Source: Nectonema munidae
Lineage: Eukaryota > Nematomorpha > Nectonematoida > Nectonematidae
Direction of reading: 5' to 3'
DNA length: 64,000 bases
NCBI GenBank assembly: GCA_030549495.1
Contig: JAUIRK010000070.1
Span: forward strand, 12,501-76,500
In this document: piece after piece, positions 51,486 to 64,000 of the stretch
Position numbering within the stretch: position 1 is the stretch's first letter
Layout of the letters: each line of letters begins with the position of its first letter
The notes under the pieces: model-generated
Databases searched by the model: none
The model's input: the letters and a program-made list of their open reading frames with translations, nothing else
Told to the model about the DNA's origin: nothing
Position numbers and translations under genes: made by a program

Positions 51486-52444
51486 ATAAATCCTTTGGCT
51501 CAAATATAAATGATTTTTTCATTTATTGTGTTAAATTTCAAATCGATTCAATATTTAATGAAATTCAAACATTTGTACATTTTTTAGTAACCTTGGTAAG
51601 AAAATAGATTATATTTTTAATTCAAATAATATAATATTCTTATAGTTTTAATTTAAATTATATATCATATCAGCTTTATTTTCAAAAGTGTTATAATCAA
51701 AATGTAAAAATTATAAGAAAAAAAAATAATAAAATGATGTGAAAATTAGAAAACTCTACATTTAAAAAAAGCAAATATAGCTTCTGAGGGTTGAATGCCA
51801 AAAGCCAAAAACTATAATATAAAATATGTTTTATATAATATAAAACATAATTTTAATAAGACGCTAAATTTTTGTCCAATTTTAGAAATCTCTTCCTTTG
51901 AAATGAAGAAAAAATGATTTATATATTGGGGATACAAAATGTTTTTTAATATTAGTACTTTTTAATATTTTCTAATATATTTGAAAACTAACCAAATGAC
52001 TAACTAAGATAATGTAATTTCAATTTTTAGTATACCCGTTGTTAAGTTCTCAATACTTTATTTTGACTTTATGACTGTTCCATTTTGGGCATATTTTTAA
52101 TATACCTGCCATATAGCGGTCATTTCTGACCTTTTTTTTATTGTAAAATTAATTTAAATGACAAATATAATTAATAAATCTTCTAACTAAGATAAACAAA
52201 ATTAACTTAAAGTTAAATCATTTTATTATAATTACATATCTTAATATTTTAAAGTGCATGATGGATTTATAAGATATATTATTTATATATAAAATAAAAT
52301 ATTATAATAATAATCTTTTAGATATATAATTTTTTTAATAAATCAATTCAATATGTACATGTTTTTTCTAAAAATTTATTTCGACAAAAAATATAAAAAA
52401 TATAAGATTTATAAAACATGAAACATTTAATGAATTTTGGTTTA

Positions 52445-52625
52445 TAGAATTTATATTTGGTTGGTTGGAGATATCAAAGTACTTTCAGCCGTTATATGCT
52501 CGCATTATGCTTAAACACAGTTTTTGTTAATTGGTTTTTAAGAGTGGGAGACTTGGGGATGGAACCCCTGAGCTTCAACTGTTAATCTAAGAGGTACAAC
52601 CTAACAACCATTGATGCTCATAGAA
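52445..52625 (-). repeat. tRNA-derived SINE, copy 2
   Basis: The minus strand reads GGTTGTTAGGTTGTACCTC then TTAGATTAACAGTTGAAGC and CAGGGGTTCCATCCCCAAG. The last part is a clean B box with a T-stem-like inverted repeat (GGGG...CCCC). The body ends CTCCAACCAACCAAATA. Same family and orientation as the copy at 51290. Confidence 0.68.
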
Positions 52626-52814
52626 TTTATATATGTTGATATTTCTTTATTTGCATTTAAGAAAAGGAATGAGTTTAAAAGTAAATTTGGTCCTATAATA
52701 AAGACTCTAGTTATATAACAGCATATATTATACATAGCAATTGAAGGCGTAAAAAATATTTTAATTAAAAATATTTCTATTTTTATATACATTTAAATTA
52801 TTTTTACTTGAATA

Positions 52815-55800
52815 GGAACCAATCGATTTGAAAAGTAATATTTTTCAATTAATTTATACGACCTAATATTTGCAATAATCTATCAAAATAGCTAAAGAAG
52901 GAGTAAACTTAGACTTAAATTAAAAAAATTTATATCTGTTTTCTATTACTCTTCTAACTCCAAAAGGAAATGATTGATCTGAAAAGTAATATTTTGAATA
53001 AAATTATGTCGACCTCATATTTGCAATCTATCAAAATAGCTAAAGAAGGAGTAAACTTAGACTATATTAAATTAAAAAACTTTATATCTGTTTTCTATTA
53101 CTCTTCTTACTCCAAAAGGAAAGGATTGATCTGAAAAGTAATATTTTAAATAAAATTATGTCGACCTCATATTTGCAATAATCTATCAACATAGCTAAAG
53201 AAGGAGTAAATTTTAATTATATTAAATTTATATTCTTTATATCTGCTTTCTATTACTCTTCTTACTCCAAAAGGAAATGATTGATCTGAAAAGTAATATT
53301 TTGTATAAAATTATGTCGACCTCATATTTGCAATAATCTATCAAAATAGCTAAAGAAGGAGTAAACTTAGACTATATTAAATTAAAAAACTTTATATCTG
53401 TTTTCTATTACTCTTCTTACTCCAAAAGGAAAGGATTGATCTGAAAAGTAATATTTTAAATAAAATTATGTCGACCTCATATTTGCAATAATCTACCAAC
53501 ATAGCTAAAGAAGGAGTAAATTTTAACTATATTAAATTTATATTCTTTATATCTGCTTTATATCACTCTTCTTACTCCAAAGGAAATGATTGATCTGAAA
53601 AGTAATATTTTGAATAAAATTATGTCGACCTCATATTTGCAATAATCTATCAACATAGTTAAAGAAGGAGTAAACTTAGACTATATTAAATTAAAAAACT
53701 TTATATCTGTTTTCTATTACTCTTCTTACTCCAAAAGGAAAGGATTGATCTGAAAAGTAATATTTTGAATAAAATTATGTCGACCTCATATTTGCAATCT
53801 ATCAAAATAGCTAAAGAAGGAGTAAACATAGACTATATTAAATTAAAAAACTTTATATCTGTTTTCTATTACTCTTCTTACTCCAAAAGGAAAGGATTGA
53901 TCTGAAAAGTAATATTTTGAATAAAATTATGTCGACCTAAGATTTGCAATAATCTATCAACATAGCTAAAGAAGGAGTAAATTTTAACTATATTAAATTT
54001 ATATTCTTTATATCTGTTTTCTATTACTCTTCTTACTCCAAAAGGAAAGGATTGATCTGAAAAGTAATATTTTGAATAAAATTATGTCGACCTAAGATTT
54101 GCAATAATCTATCAACATAGCTAAAGAAGGAGTAAACTTAGACTATATTAAATTAAAAAACTTTATATCTGTTTTCTATTACTCTTCTTACTCCAAAAGG
54201 AAAGGATTGATCTGAAAAGTAATATTTTGAATAAAATTATGTCGACCTCATATTTGCAATCTATCAAAATAGCTAAAGAAGGAGTAAACTTAGACTATAT
54301 TAAATTAAAAAACTTTATATCTGTTTTCTATTACTCTTCTTACTCCAAAAGGAAAGGATTGATCTGAAAAGTAATATTTTGAATAAAATTATGTCGACCT
54401 AAGATTTGCAATATTCTATCAACATAGCTAAAGAAGGAGTAAATTTTAACTATATTAAATTTATATTCTTTATATCTGTTTTCTATTACTCTTCTTACTC
54501 CAAAAGGAAAGGATTGATCTGAAAAGTAATATTTTGAATAAAATTATGTCGACCTCATATTTGCAATAATCCATCAAAATAGCTAAAGAAGGAGTAAACT
54601 TAGACTATATTAAATTAAAAAACTTTATATCTGTTTTCTATTACTCTTCTTACTCCAAAAGGAAAGGATTGATCTGAAAAGTAATATTTTAAATAAAATT
54701 ATGTCGACCTCATATTTGCAATAATCTATCAACATAGCTAAAGAAGGAGTAAATTTTAATTATATAAAATTTATATTCTTTATATCTGCTTTCTATTACT
54801 CTTCTTACACCAAAAGGAAAGGATTGATCTGAAAAGTAATATTTTGAATAAAATTATGTCGACCTCATATTTCAATCATCTATCAACATAGCTAAAGAAG
54901 GAGTAAATTTTTACTATATTAAATTTATATTCTTTATATCTGCTTTATATCACTCTTCTTACTCCAAAGGAAATGATTGATCTGAAAAGTAATATTTTGA
55001 ATAAAATTATGTCGACCTCATATTTGCAATAATCTATCAACATAGTTAAAGAAGGAGTAAACTTAGACTATATTAAATTAAAAAACTTTATATCTGTTTT
55101 CTATTACTCTTCTTACTCCAAAAGAAAAGGATTGATCTGAAAAGTAATATTTTGAATAAAATTATGTCGACCTCATATTTGCAATAATCAATCAAAATAG
55201 CTAAAGAAGGAGTAAATTTTAATTATATTAAATTTATATTCTTTATATCTGCTTTCTATTACTCTTCTTACTCCAAAAGGAAATGATTGATCTGAAAAGT
55301 AATATTTTGTATAAAATTATGTCGACCTCATATTTGCAATAATCTATCAAAATAGCTAAAGAAGGAGTAAACTTAGACTATATTAAATTAAAAACTTTAT
55401 ATCTGTTTTCTTTACTCTTCTTACTCCAAAAGGAAAGGATTGATCTGAAAAGTAATATTTTGAATAAAATTATGTCGACCTAAGATTTGCAATAATCTAT
55501 CAACATAGCTAAAGAAGGAGTAAACTTAGACTATATTAAATTAAAAAACTTTATATCTGTTTTCTATTACTCTTCTTACTCCAAAAGGAAAGGATTGATC
55601 TGAAAAGTAATATTTTGAATAAAATTATGTCGACCTCATATTTGCAATAATCTATCAACATAGCTAAAGAAGGAGTAAATTTTAACTATATTAAATTTAT
55701 ATTCTTTATATCTGCTTTATATCACTCTTCTTACTCCAAAGGAAATGATTGATCTGAAAAGTAATTTTTTTGAATAAAATTATGTCGACCTCATATTTGC

Positions 55801-58470
55801 AATAATCTATCAACATAGTTAAAGAAGGAGTAAACTTAGACTATATTAAATTAAAAAACTTTATATCTGTTTTCTATTACTCTTCTTACTCCAAAAGGAA
55901 AGGATTGATCTGAAAAGTAATATTTTGAATAAAATTATGTCGACCTCATATTTGCAATAATCAATCAAAATAGCTAAAGAAGGAGTAAATTTTAATTATA
56001 TTAAATTTATATTCTTTATATCTGCTTTCTATTACTCTTCTTACTCCAAAAGGAAATGATTGATCTGAAAAGTAATATTTTGTATAAAATTATGTCGACC
56101 TCATATTTGCAATAATCTATCAAAATAGCTAAAGAAGGAGTAAACTTAGACTATATTAAATTAAAAAACTTTATATCTGTTTTCTTTTACTCTTCTTACT
56201 CCAAAAGGAAAGGATTGATCTGAAAAGTAATATTTTGAATAAAATTATGTCGACCTAAGATTTGCAATAATCTATCAACATAGCTAAAGAAGGAGTAAAC
56301 TTAGACTATATTAAATTAAAAAACTTTATATCTGTTTTCTATTACTCTTCTTACTCCAAAAGGAAAGGATTGATCTGAAAAGTAATATTTTGAATAAAAT
56401 TATGTCGACCTCATATTTGCAATAATCTATCAACATAGCTAAAGAAGGAGTAAATTTTAACTATATTAAATTTATATTCTTTATATCTGCTTTATATCAC
56501 TCTTCTTACTCCAAAGGAAATGATTGATCTGAAAAGTAATTTTTTTGAATAAAATTATGTCGACCTCATATTTGCAATAATCTATCAACATAGTTAAAGA
56601 AGGAGTAAACTTAGACTATATTAAATTAAAAAACTTTATATCTGTTTTCTATTACTCTTCTTACTCCAAAAGGAAAGGATTGATCTGAAAAGTAATATTT
56701 TGAATAAAATTATGTCGACCTCATATTTGCAATAATCTATCAAAATAGCTAAAGAAGGAGTAAACTTAGACTATATTAAATTAAAAAACTTAATATCTGT
56801 TTTCTATTACTCTTCTTACTCCAAAAGGAAAGGATTGATCTGAAAAGTAATAATTTTAATAAAATTATGTCGACATAAGATTTGCAATAATCTATCAAAA
56901 TAGCTAAAGAAGGAGTAAACTTAGACTATATTAAATTAAAAAACTTTATATCTGTTTTCTATTACTCTTCTTACTCCAAAAGGAAAGGATTGATCTGAAA
57001 AGTAATATTTTGAATCAAATTATGTCGACCTCATATTTGCAATAATCTATCAACATAGCTAAAAAAGGAGTAAATTTTAACTATATTAAATTTATATTCT
57101 TTATATCTGCTTTATATCACTCTTCTTACTCCAAAGGAAATGATTGATCTGAAAAGTAATTTTTTTGAATAAAATTATGTCGACCTCATATTTGCAATAA
57201 TCTATCAACATAGTTAAAGAAGGAGTAAACTTAGACTATATTAAATTAAAAAACTTTATATCTGTTTTCTATTACTCTTCTTACTCCAAAAGGAAAGGAT
57301 TGATCTGAAAAGTAATATTTTGAATAAAATTATGTCGACCTCATATTTGCAATAATCTATCAAAATAGCTAAAGAAGGAGTAAACTTAGACTATATTAAA
57401 TTAAAAAACTTAATATCTGTTTTCTATTACTCTTCTTACTCCAAAAGGAAAGGATTGATCTGAAAAGTAATATTTTGAATAAAATTATGTTGACCTCATA
57501 TTTGCAATAATCTATCAAAATAGCTAAAGAAGGAGTAAACTTAGACTATATTAAATTAAAAAATTTTATATCTGTTTTCTATTACTCTTCTTACTCCAAA
57601 AGGAAAGGATTGATCTGAAAAGTAATATTTTGAATAAAATTATGTCGACCTAAGATTTGCAATAATCTATCAAAATAGCTAAAGAAGGAGTAAACTTAGA
57701 CTATATTAAATTAAAAAACTTAATATCTGTTTTCTATTACTCTTCTTACTCCAAAAGGAAAGGATTGATCTGAAAAGTAATATTTTGAATAAAATTATGT
57801 TGACCTCATATTTGCAATAATCTATCAAAATAGCTAAAGAAGGAGTAAACTTAGACTATATTAAATTAAAAAATTTTATATCTGTTTTCTATTACTCTTC
57901 TTACTCCAAAAGGAAAGGATTGATCTGAAAAGTAATATTTTGAATAAAATTATGTCGACCTAAGATTTGCAATAATCTATCAAAATAGCTAAAGAAGGAG
58001 TAAACTTAGACTATATTAAATTAAAAAACTTTATATCTGTTTTCTATTACTCTTCTTACTCCAAAAGGAAAGGATTGATCTGAAAAGTAATATTTTGAAT
58101 AAAATTATGTCGACCTAAGATTTGCAATAATCTATCAACATAGCTAAAGAAGGAGTAAACTTAGACTATATTAAATTAAAAAACTTAATATCTGTTTTCT
58201 ATTACTCTTCTTACTCCAAAAGGAAAGGATTGATCTGAAAAGTAATATTTTGAATCAAATTATGTCGATCTCATATTTGCAATAGTCTATCAAAATAGCT
58301 AAAGAAGGAGTAAATTTTAACTATATTAAATTTATATTCTTTATATCTGCTTTCTATTACTCTTCTTACTCCAAAAGGAAAGGATTGATCTGAAAAGTAA
58401 TATTTTTGATTAGATTTTTGTCAACCCCATATTTGCTATAATATTATCAAAATAGCTAAAGAAGGAATTA
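52815..58470 (+). repeat. 155-bp satellite array, about 36 monomers
   Basis: The monomers contain GATCTGAAAAGTAATATTTT, AAAATTATGTCGACCTCATA, TAGCTAAAGAAGGAGTAAA and ACTCTTCTTACTCCAAAAGG. The spacing of GTCGAC is 152-155 bases, measured at 53009, 53161, 53316, 53471 and 53625. Two main forms alternate: one with AAACTTAGACTATATTAAAT, the other with AAATTTTAACTATATTAAAT and TTATATTC. The rare variant CATAGTTAAAG recurs at 53657, 55044, 55817, 56592 and 57212, so blocks of 9, 5, 5 and 4 monomers have been copied as units. TATGTTGACC at 57491 and 57801 marks a 2-monomer block. The outermost monomers are the most diverged. No open frame or spacer-like variation was found. Confidence 0.97.
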
Positions 58471-58474
58471 CCTA

Positions 58475-58935
58475 TATACATTCATTTTGTCTTTAAATTA
58501 AAATGAAAAAGATGGAAATAATTTTAAAGTATAAGGAAACTGTTGCTGAGAAGGCAAGAATTCAAGTTGAAAGATATAAATAAGGAAGAATTTAAATTTT
58601 TGAAATTTAAATTTTATGTTAGAGATTATTTTGAGGAAAGTTTTACTTTTTATTTACTTATTTACGGGGAAATGATTTATTCAAAATTGTGTTAACTCGA
58701 ACAATGTAAAAATTTGAAATTGACAAAATTAAAATTTCCAAGTTTTGATTAATATTTTTAATATGTAGGTTATAAAAGTTTCAATTATGAGTAGTTTTAT
58801 TTCAAACCTTTTTTGAAAAGTGCAAAATGATCACTAAATTAGAATTATATTTTGAATGCATTTCGGTCAAGCTTAAAATTCTTTATTAAAAAGTTTTAAA
58901 TTCTCTCAAAAATAATATTATGTTAAAAAATAAAA
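58475..58935. other. unique sequence after the satellite, nothing recognised
   Basis: A+T-rich. A short frame at 58,503-58,582 (KKMEIILKYKETVAEKARIQ) has no family resemblance. Confidence 0.4.
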
Positions 58936-58939
58936 ATTT

Positions 58940-59185
58940 TTCTTTCTTTTTTTTATTAGGAACAAAATGTTTTCAAAATTGATATATTTCGCTTCTACAA
59001 ATAGAAGCTTTATCAATTTAAGTAATTACATATTTGGTGGATAAAGAAACAACCATGTCCCTAGTATCAACAACAGCTCTAATTCCCTCTCTACATATCC
59101 ACATTACTTAATTTGATAAGGCTTCTTTGTAGAAGCGAAATATATCATTTTTGAAAATATTTTGTTCCTAATAAAAAAATTCTTT
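58940..59185. repeat. long foldback (inverted) repeat
   Basis: The left arm TTTTATTAGGAACAAAATGT...ATATATTTCGCTTCTACAAA...AATTTAAGTAATTACATA is matched by an inverted right arm (59,090-59,185) with about 85% identity over about 95 bases. A loop of about 50 bases separates them. It may be a MITE or a hairpin-RNA source. No target duplication was identified. Confidence 0.8.
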
Positions 59186-59189
59186 TGCA

Positions 59190-62100
59190 TATATATTTCT
59201 TTTAATAACAAAACCGTGGAACAGTCTACCTTGAATTTCAACTTTAACCAATTTTTCTATTGTATTTTAGGAACTCTCGCTTGAACTTGAATGCTACTTT
59301 CAAATATTTTTCACATCCTCAATGATTCCATTTCAAATACCTTGATTGATTATTAAAACTTTCCCTAACGTTTTTGCCTATATATAAATTTGTTTCAGTT
59401 TAAATAAAAAATTATGTTCACAATACATCACTACAATATTAAACTCTGTCATTTTTAACCAATTTCCGATTTAAAAATTTAAACGATTGACAATTGACTA
59501 ATATCACAATTTTATAGCAGTTTCTTATTAAAAGACAGCTTAAATTTAATTTTTGGTATAATAACTTTTACTCTAGCCATATTTCATAGTTACATAACTA
59601 CTAAATCAAATAATTTTTGTGGTTATTCAATAAATTGGTGAATTAGTTAATTTATTTTATTAATTATTCAATTAATTTATATCGATAAGTAGTTAGAAAA
59701 TTTAGATTTTATCAAGTGACCAATTTTATTATCAAATTAAGTTGTTTGATTAAACTTTTTCTCTATTACACTATTTAAAAAAATTAAGCTCTGACAAAAT
59801 GATACCGCAATTTGAAATACAATTATATTTCTATGAAAATTATCTATGATAATTCTGTGATTAGAACACCAGTATAATTATAATTGATGCCATCGATGAC
59901 AACAAACTAGACAAGGTTCATTTTTATTTTTTGAAATATCATTTTTCAAATCACTTTCAACGTTATCCATTTCTAATCCAGAAGAAGCAAAGTTTTGTTC
60001 GAATAAAAACGTTTAGATGGTTTTTTTAAAAGTTGACTGATTGTAGCACATTCATATTTGATGGTTTTTCAAATTATTTTAAAATTTAGGATTATTGCGA
60101 GGAATAAAGGAACGAATAAGAACGGTTATATACAACAAGCGATGTTTTATGTCTGTTTTAATATTTGAAAAATCTTGAGAATTTCTTTTTAAGTGTTTTT
60201 CTCTCTTATCTTAAAAATTTGGTTTTCAAAGAGAATTTTTGTCTAACTTAATGTTTCTTAATTAGGTTTTTAATAATTTGCTTTATAAAATTTACCTAAC
60301 TAAGTGGGTTTTCGTTAATTATTCCTTAATGTTTAGGATAATAAAATTTTTTTAAATGAAGAAAAAGGCTTGAAAGATAAATTGTATCGTTTGATGGAAT
60401 AATGAATTATAAAGCCTTTATCAGATCGAGGCCTTGAAATAAAATGGGAAATAATTTCCTTTCTCAGTCTTTGCAAAAAAGTACACTATTGACAATTAAT
60501 GTAAGTGAGAAAAATAAATTTTTTAATCATAACATAGTAATGTTGGTTGGATGAATTAAAATATTTGTCAAATTACTTTAACCATCTTTGAAACACATAA
60601 GGATAGTACTCAAAGAAAGTTTTGTTGTGAAACTTTTTTTTTTTAACTTTTTTTACTTTTTACAAACTATTGCATACTTATTTGAATACACCCTAGTATT
60701 TCATCCATTAGAAATGAGAGAAAAAGGCTTTAAGATACATGGTAGCAGCTATTTAGTCTGTTCTATAATTCTGAGATTTTGACCGACTTTATAATTTAGC
60801 AATGTTTATGCCTTTTCCAAGACCTTTAGCCTGAAACTTTTGATAATATCAAGTTTCATTATCTGAACTATAGTTATAATCTTCGTAACAAATTTTCCTC
60901 ATTAATGATAAGTCATGCTATTTTTGTTATCATTTTCTTTCATAGCCATGATTATTTCTTTTTCTCAAATATGCAGGTGCTTAAAATCATTAAATAATAA
61001 TATAGGAAAAAGAAAAGTGATATTTTTCTAAAACAATGTTCTATCCTATACATATACACTGTCTACAACGATTTATATGTTACACAGCACACCATATGAA
61101 TTGTAAACACATGGTCTTCTTCTTCGCTAATCCTTCCAGTTTTAAACTTCTACCCTACTCATTATTATAGTGGTTTGAAAAAGACAAGTGTCTGCGAAAA
61201 TTCACCGTTTTAAATCTTGTGCCCAATAAATTATATCACTTTTTGAAATTTATTTTAACTTTTTAGATATATTGTTCATTATGCCATTAAAAGGTGTAAA
61301 AATCAAAGAATCAGTACTACACTATTTTTTGCAAGCAAAAAAGTGTTCTTCATATGCTATATTTTAATAAATCAGTGTTCAGAAAAACAGCTGGCCCAGG
61401 TTGTATACCGTGTTTGTTAATTTTTTTTCTAATTGCTCTCTATAGAAGTAGGATTTAGTTTTGTGAATTAAAAACATTTTAATACAATAGTAGTAAAGTT
61501 TTCAGTATGCAAATTACTTGATAGACCTGAAACTATTCTTTTAGTTTCATTTTATTTTCTATTTTTAGGAAATAGAATGCTCCCTTGAATGGTTGAGTCG
61601 TTTTCTTGAGTTTTCTGGGTTCCCTAGCTTGCCATAATTGTGGATAATGCTTTTGCATTCCTATTTTTGAATATATTTTTATTTAATTTCTCCACTATTT
61701 TGAGGCTTTGCTATGTCCAATAGTTAAAGAGTTGCAAGTTTTTAAACAAAGTCACTCATTTTATTCATTCAATTAGAGGCTAGGCATTAAAAAATGGAGC
61801 GACCAAAAGTCAATATTGTTAGGATTTCAGTGAGCTCGTCTACTCTCGCGGAATTGAGTCAAAGATCTTTAAGATAACCATATGGCGCTATATCATTTTT
61901 ACATTATATTTTCGTGAGCTTCACGATGTAAACTAAATCTTGGCTTCTAATTAATTCTAAGATATTTTAAGTGCATGACTCGAGGAATACTTCATGCAGT
62001 TCGTGTGTTATATTTGGGAAAATTAGCCCTAAAGTGTAATAAATGTACATTTTAAGTAATTCACCTTACGGTTTCAGCCACCTTCCTTAATGTTCAGTTA

Positions 62101-64000
62101 ATTCTTTGCACATTCCAGTGGCACGATTAACAGCGTAATATACACATATGTTGTATGCGAAACTAATCATCGTCATAGCTTAGATAGGTCTATGAAAAGG
62201 GTCCTTAATGTCTTCTTACCTCATTGTTCAATGCCATGTTAAAATGTAAGCAAAGCATGATTAGTGAACAATCCTTTTCAAAAGCCAAATTACTTTTTTG
62301 CGTTATTAGATGTGTCTTGCGACAAGCATCTAGTACTCCAAAAATTAACATGCCATACACTCTGCTTGGGCAAGGGAGAAAATGAGTGACCGTAAGTAAC
62401 TAGCTTAGGCACATAAAATAGAATGACCCTTTTTAGAAGTCAAGATATAAGGCAAATTTAATAAACGAGTATACTGTAAAACCAAGTTATACATTGCCAC
62501 CAAGACGTTTCTAAAGCTAGGAATTCAATCTCATACAATCTCTTTCGTAGCTCGAAGCTTTGATTTGAACCCGGTTCTCTAGGGAGAAAAGTTTTGTTCG
62601 TTGCAGGTAAACTTTTTTAAAATTAAATTCCAGAATTAAAATTTCTAAAATCTGCATTTGCCTATAAACCTTTTGGGAATAATCGCCAACAGCAGACATT
62701 TATCTTTCAACTCTGTCTGTTCGGTTATTCCAGGTGACGAGAGTAAACGGCTTTAGTCCTGAATTTTAGTGATACTTGTGACTTTCTTAGATGTGGTATC
62801 GCCGAGCTTTTTCTTAATGATTTTTTACAATCAATTGATAAGATTCTTTGTCTCGCCAATTCTACTGTAGGATTATTTCTTCTATAAAGCTTCTTTTCTT
62901 TGATTGATAATAAGACATTATTTGTAATTGGATGTTCGTATTTTCTAAAATTCTTCAACTAAACTGGCTCTTGTGACGCTGAGAAAATATCCCGAAACTT
63001 GAAACTTGACCACAAAATTTTCTGTGCTTTTTTAAAAAAATATTTCCGAATTGGTTTTCATTTAGAGAAAACTGCGTTCATAGTAAAAAAATCGATAAAA
63101 ATCGCAAGTTCAATCATATCAAATATGTTAAAAAAATATCACACAATTAAATTATTTCATTTTCAAGTTAATCACTGCTAAGTTACTTTATTTTTGGCCA
63201 ATGTTTTAGTTCTACAAAAATTATGTTTATGGATTTGTTTCTGAGAGAAAAAAGTCACCATATTTGTTCAAATTTGGTTAATTTTAGTTAAATCCAGGTA
63301 ATCAGCCAAATCTGGGTTTACGAATCAGGATATCTGAACCATAGCAAAAGAAGAAAAATGAATAAAAAGACTTTATCTCCAATTATTTTAACTAAAATAA
63401 ATAAAGCGGTGCTACGTAACTCGCTCTCAGAAAATTCACTTTCATAAAAAACGGTCTCAAATTGGCGTTGAATATTAAAGTGTGGAATTGTAAAAAAATC
63501 ATCATATCCTCTAAAATAGCTTCAGAAAGGCAAATAAAAAATATAATGGCTTGGTTAACTCTTTCAGGGGCAATGGGACACGGGTGTCCCAAAAATAACC
63601 TGTTAGTTTAAATAAAAACTCATCGAGAAGGCAAGCATTTTCCAGAAAACCAATGCCTGAAAGATCAAAGATTTTTTCGAGATTAATTATGCAAAACTGG
63701 ATTTTGGTTTAGAAAAAATAATACAAGAGCTCGGTCTTAAAAAACTGGATCTCTCAGTTCACTATATATAGTTGGCGGAAACTGGATAATTTGAAACAAA
63801 AAAGTGACTAATCCACTAACTTAATCAAGAAAACTAATTAATCAATATAAACTAACAAACCAAAAAAATTAAATTTTTCTCAGATTGAGATAGAGTTTTC
63901 TGTGCATCAAAAAAGCATGCATGATATTCATTGAAAAATAAGTAATGGCGCGTATTCAAACTAGAAATTAAAAATATTTATATGGAACTTTGGTTTTCAA
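59190..64000. other. intergenic, nothing firm recognised
   Basis: A+T-rich with only chance frames (60588-60782 +, 62517-62958 -, 62999-63181 +, 63392-63592 -). 61,784-62,470 is less A+T-rich but all frames are interrupted. 63,575-63,590 contains the palindrome GGGACACGGGTGTCCC. Terminal 63,780-63,890 contains TAGTTAG-like repeats and AAATTTTTCTCAG, which resembles one end of the element at 40774. Confidence 0.4.

Noticed and set aside
52815-58470. Regular repeats resembling a CRISPR array
   Set aside because: The 155-bp units are head-to-tail with no unique spacers and the whole unit is conserved. This is satellite DNA in a eukaryotic context.
61784-62958. Possible Tc1-like coding relic (MERPKVNIVRISVSSSTLAE) and minus-strand frames
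   Set aside because: Only a short vague resemblance, with stops in all frames and no DDE motif or inverted ends.
63557-63600. TTAACTCTTTCAGGGGC...GGGACACGGGTGTCCC considered as a piggyBac-type end
   Set aside because: A second end and flanking TTAA were not found. The palindrome alone is not enough.

Overview
The window looks like eukaryotic, very A+T-rich genomic DNA, roughly 70-75% A+T by eye. It has split genes with short GT-AG exons, long introns full of decayed transposons, a tandem satellite, and no operons or ribosome-binding sites. The transposon mix (hAT, pogo/Tigger, Tc1-like, piggyBac-like MITEs, CR1/Jockey-type LINEs, tRNA-derived SINEs) and a TCATTT initiator behind a TATA box fit an arthropod. 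A copepod is my guess and is not proven by the sequence.

Three host genes are supported, all on the + strand. (1) 4,280/4,440-18,428: a two-pore-domain (K2P/TWK) potassium channel. Five coding exons join in phase and carry both selectivity filters (TVGYG and TIGFG) and M2-M4. M1 is not visible. (2) 32,618-44,152: a strongly diverged serpin-like secreted protein. Seven exons give an in-phase model of about 380 residues, with a split signal peptide, a serpin-like middle and a C-terminal FDKPFLF motif, but no recognisable inhibitory hinge. (3) 50,975-51,082: the promoter and first coding exon of a small secreted-protein gene (MKSTLFVVALFV). Its remaining exons were not identified.

Most of the rest is mobile DNA. 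1,034-2,742 is a hAT element with an 8-bp duplication. The first K2P intron holds a decayed RNase-H-like transposase of a family I cannot name (7,075-9,174), a piggyBac-like MITE, a dispersed repeat, and a 483-bp hAT MITE that itself contains a 95-bp hairpin element. Later K2P introns contain a LINE reverse-transcriptase relic and a Tc1-like fragment. Between the K2P and serpin genes lie a minus-strand LINE (20.3-23.9 kb), a pogo-like gene split by a MITE at TTAA (25.7-27.1 kb), an odd G/C-rich patch, and a hAT element (28,580-31,855) holding a nearly whole pogo-type element with perfect ends (28,925-30,718). Serpin introns carry several MITEs and a LINE tail. A second LINE relic lies at 47.7-49.0 kb.

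52.8-58.5 kb is a satellite of about 36 monomers of about 155 bp, one GTCGAC site in most monomers, with higher-order 5-mer and 2-mer blocks. Two related tRNA-derived SINEs lie just upstream. The last 5.5 kb shows a long foldback repeat and otherwise nothing recognisable.

All gene calls come from reading motifs and splice phases by eye. No database search was possible.
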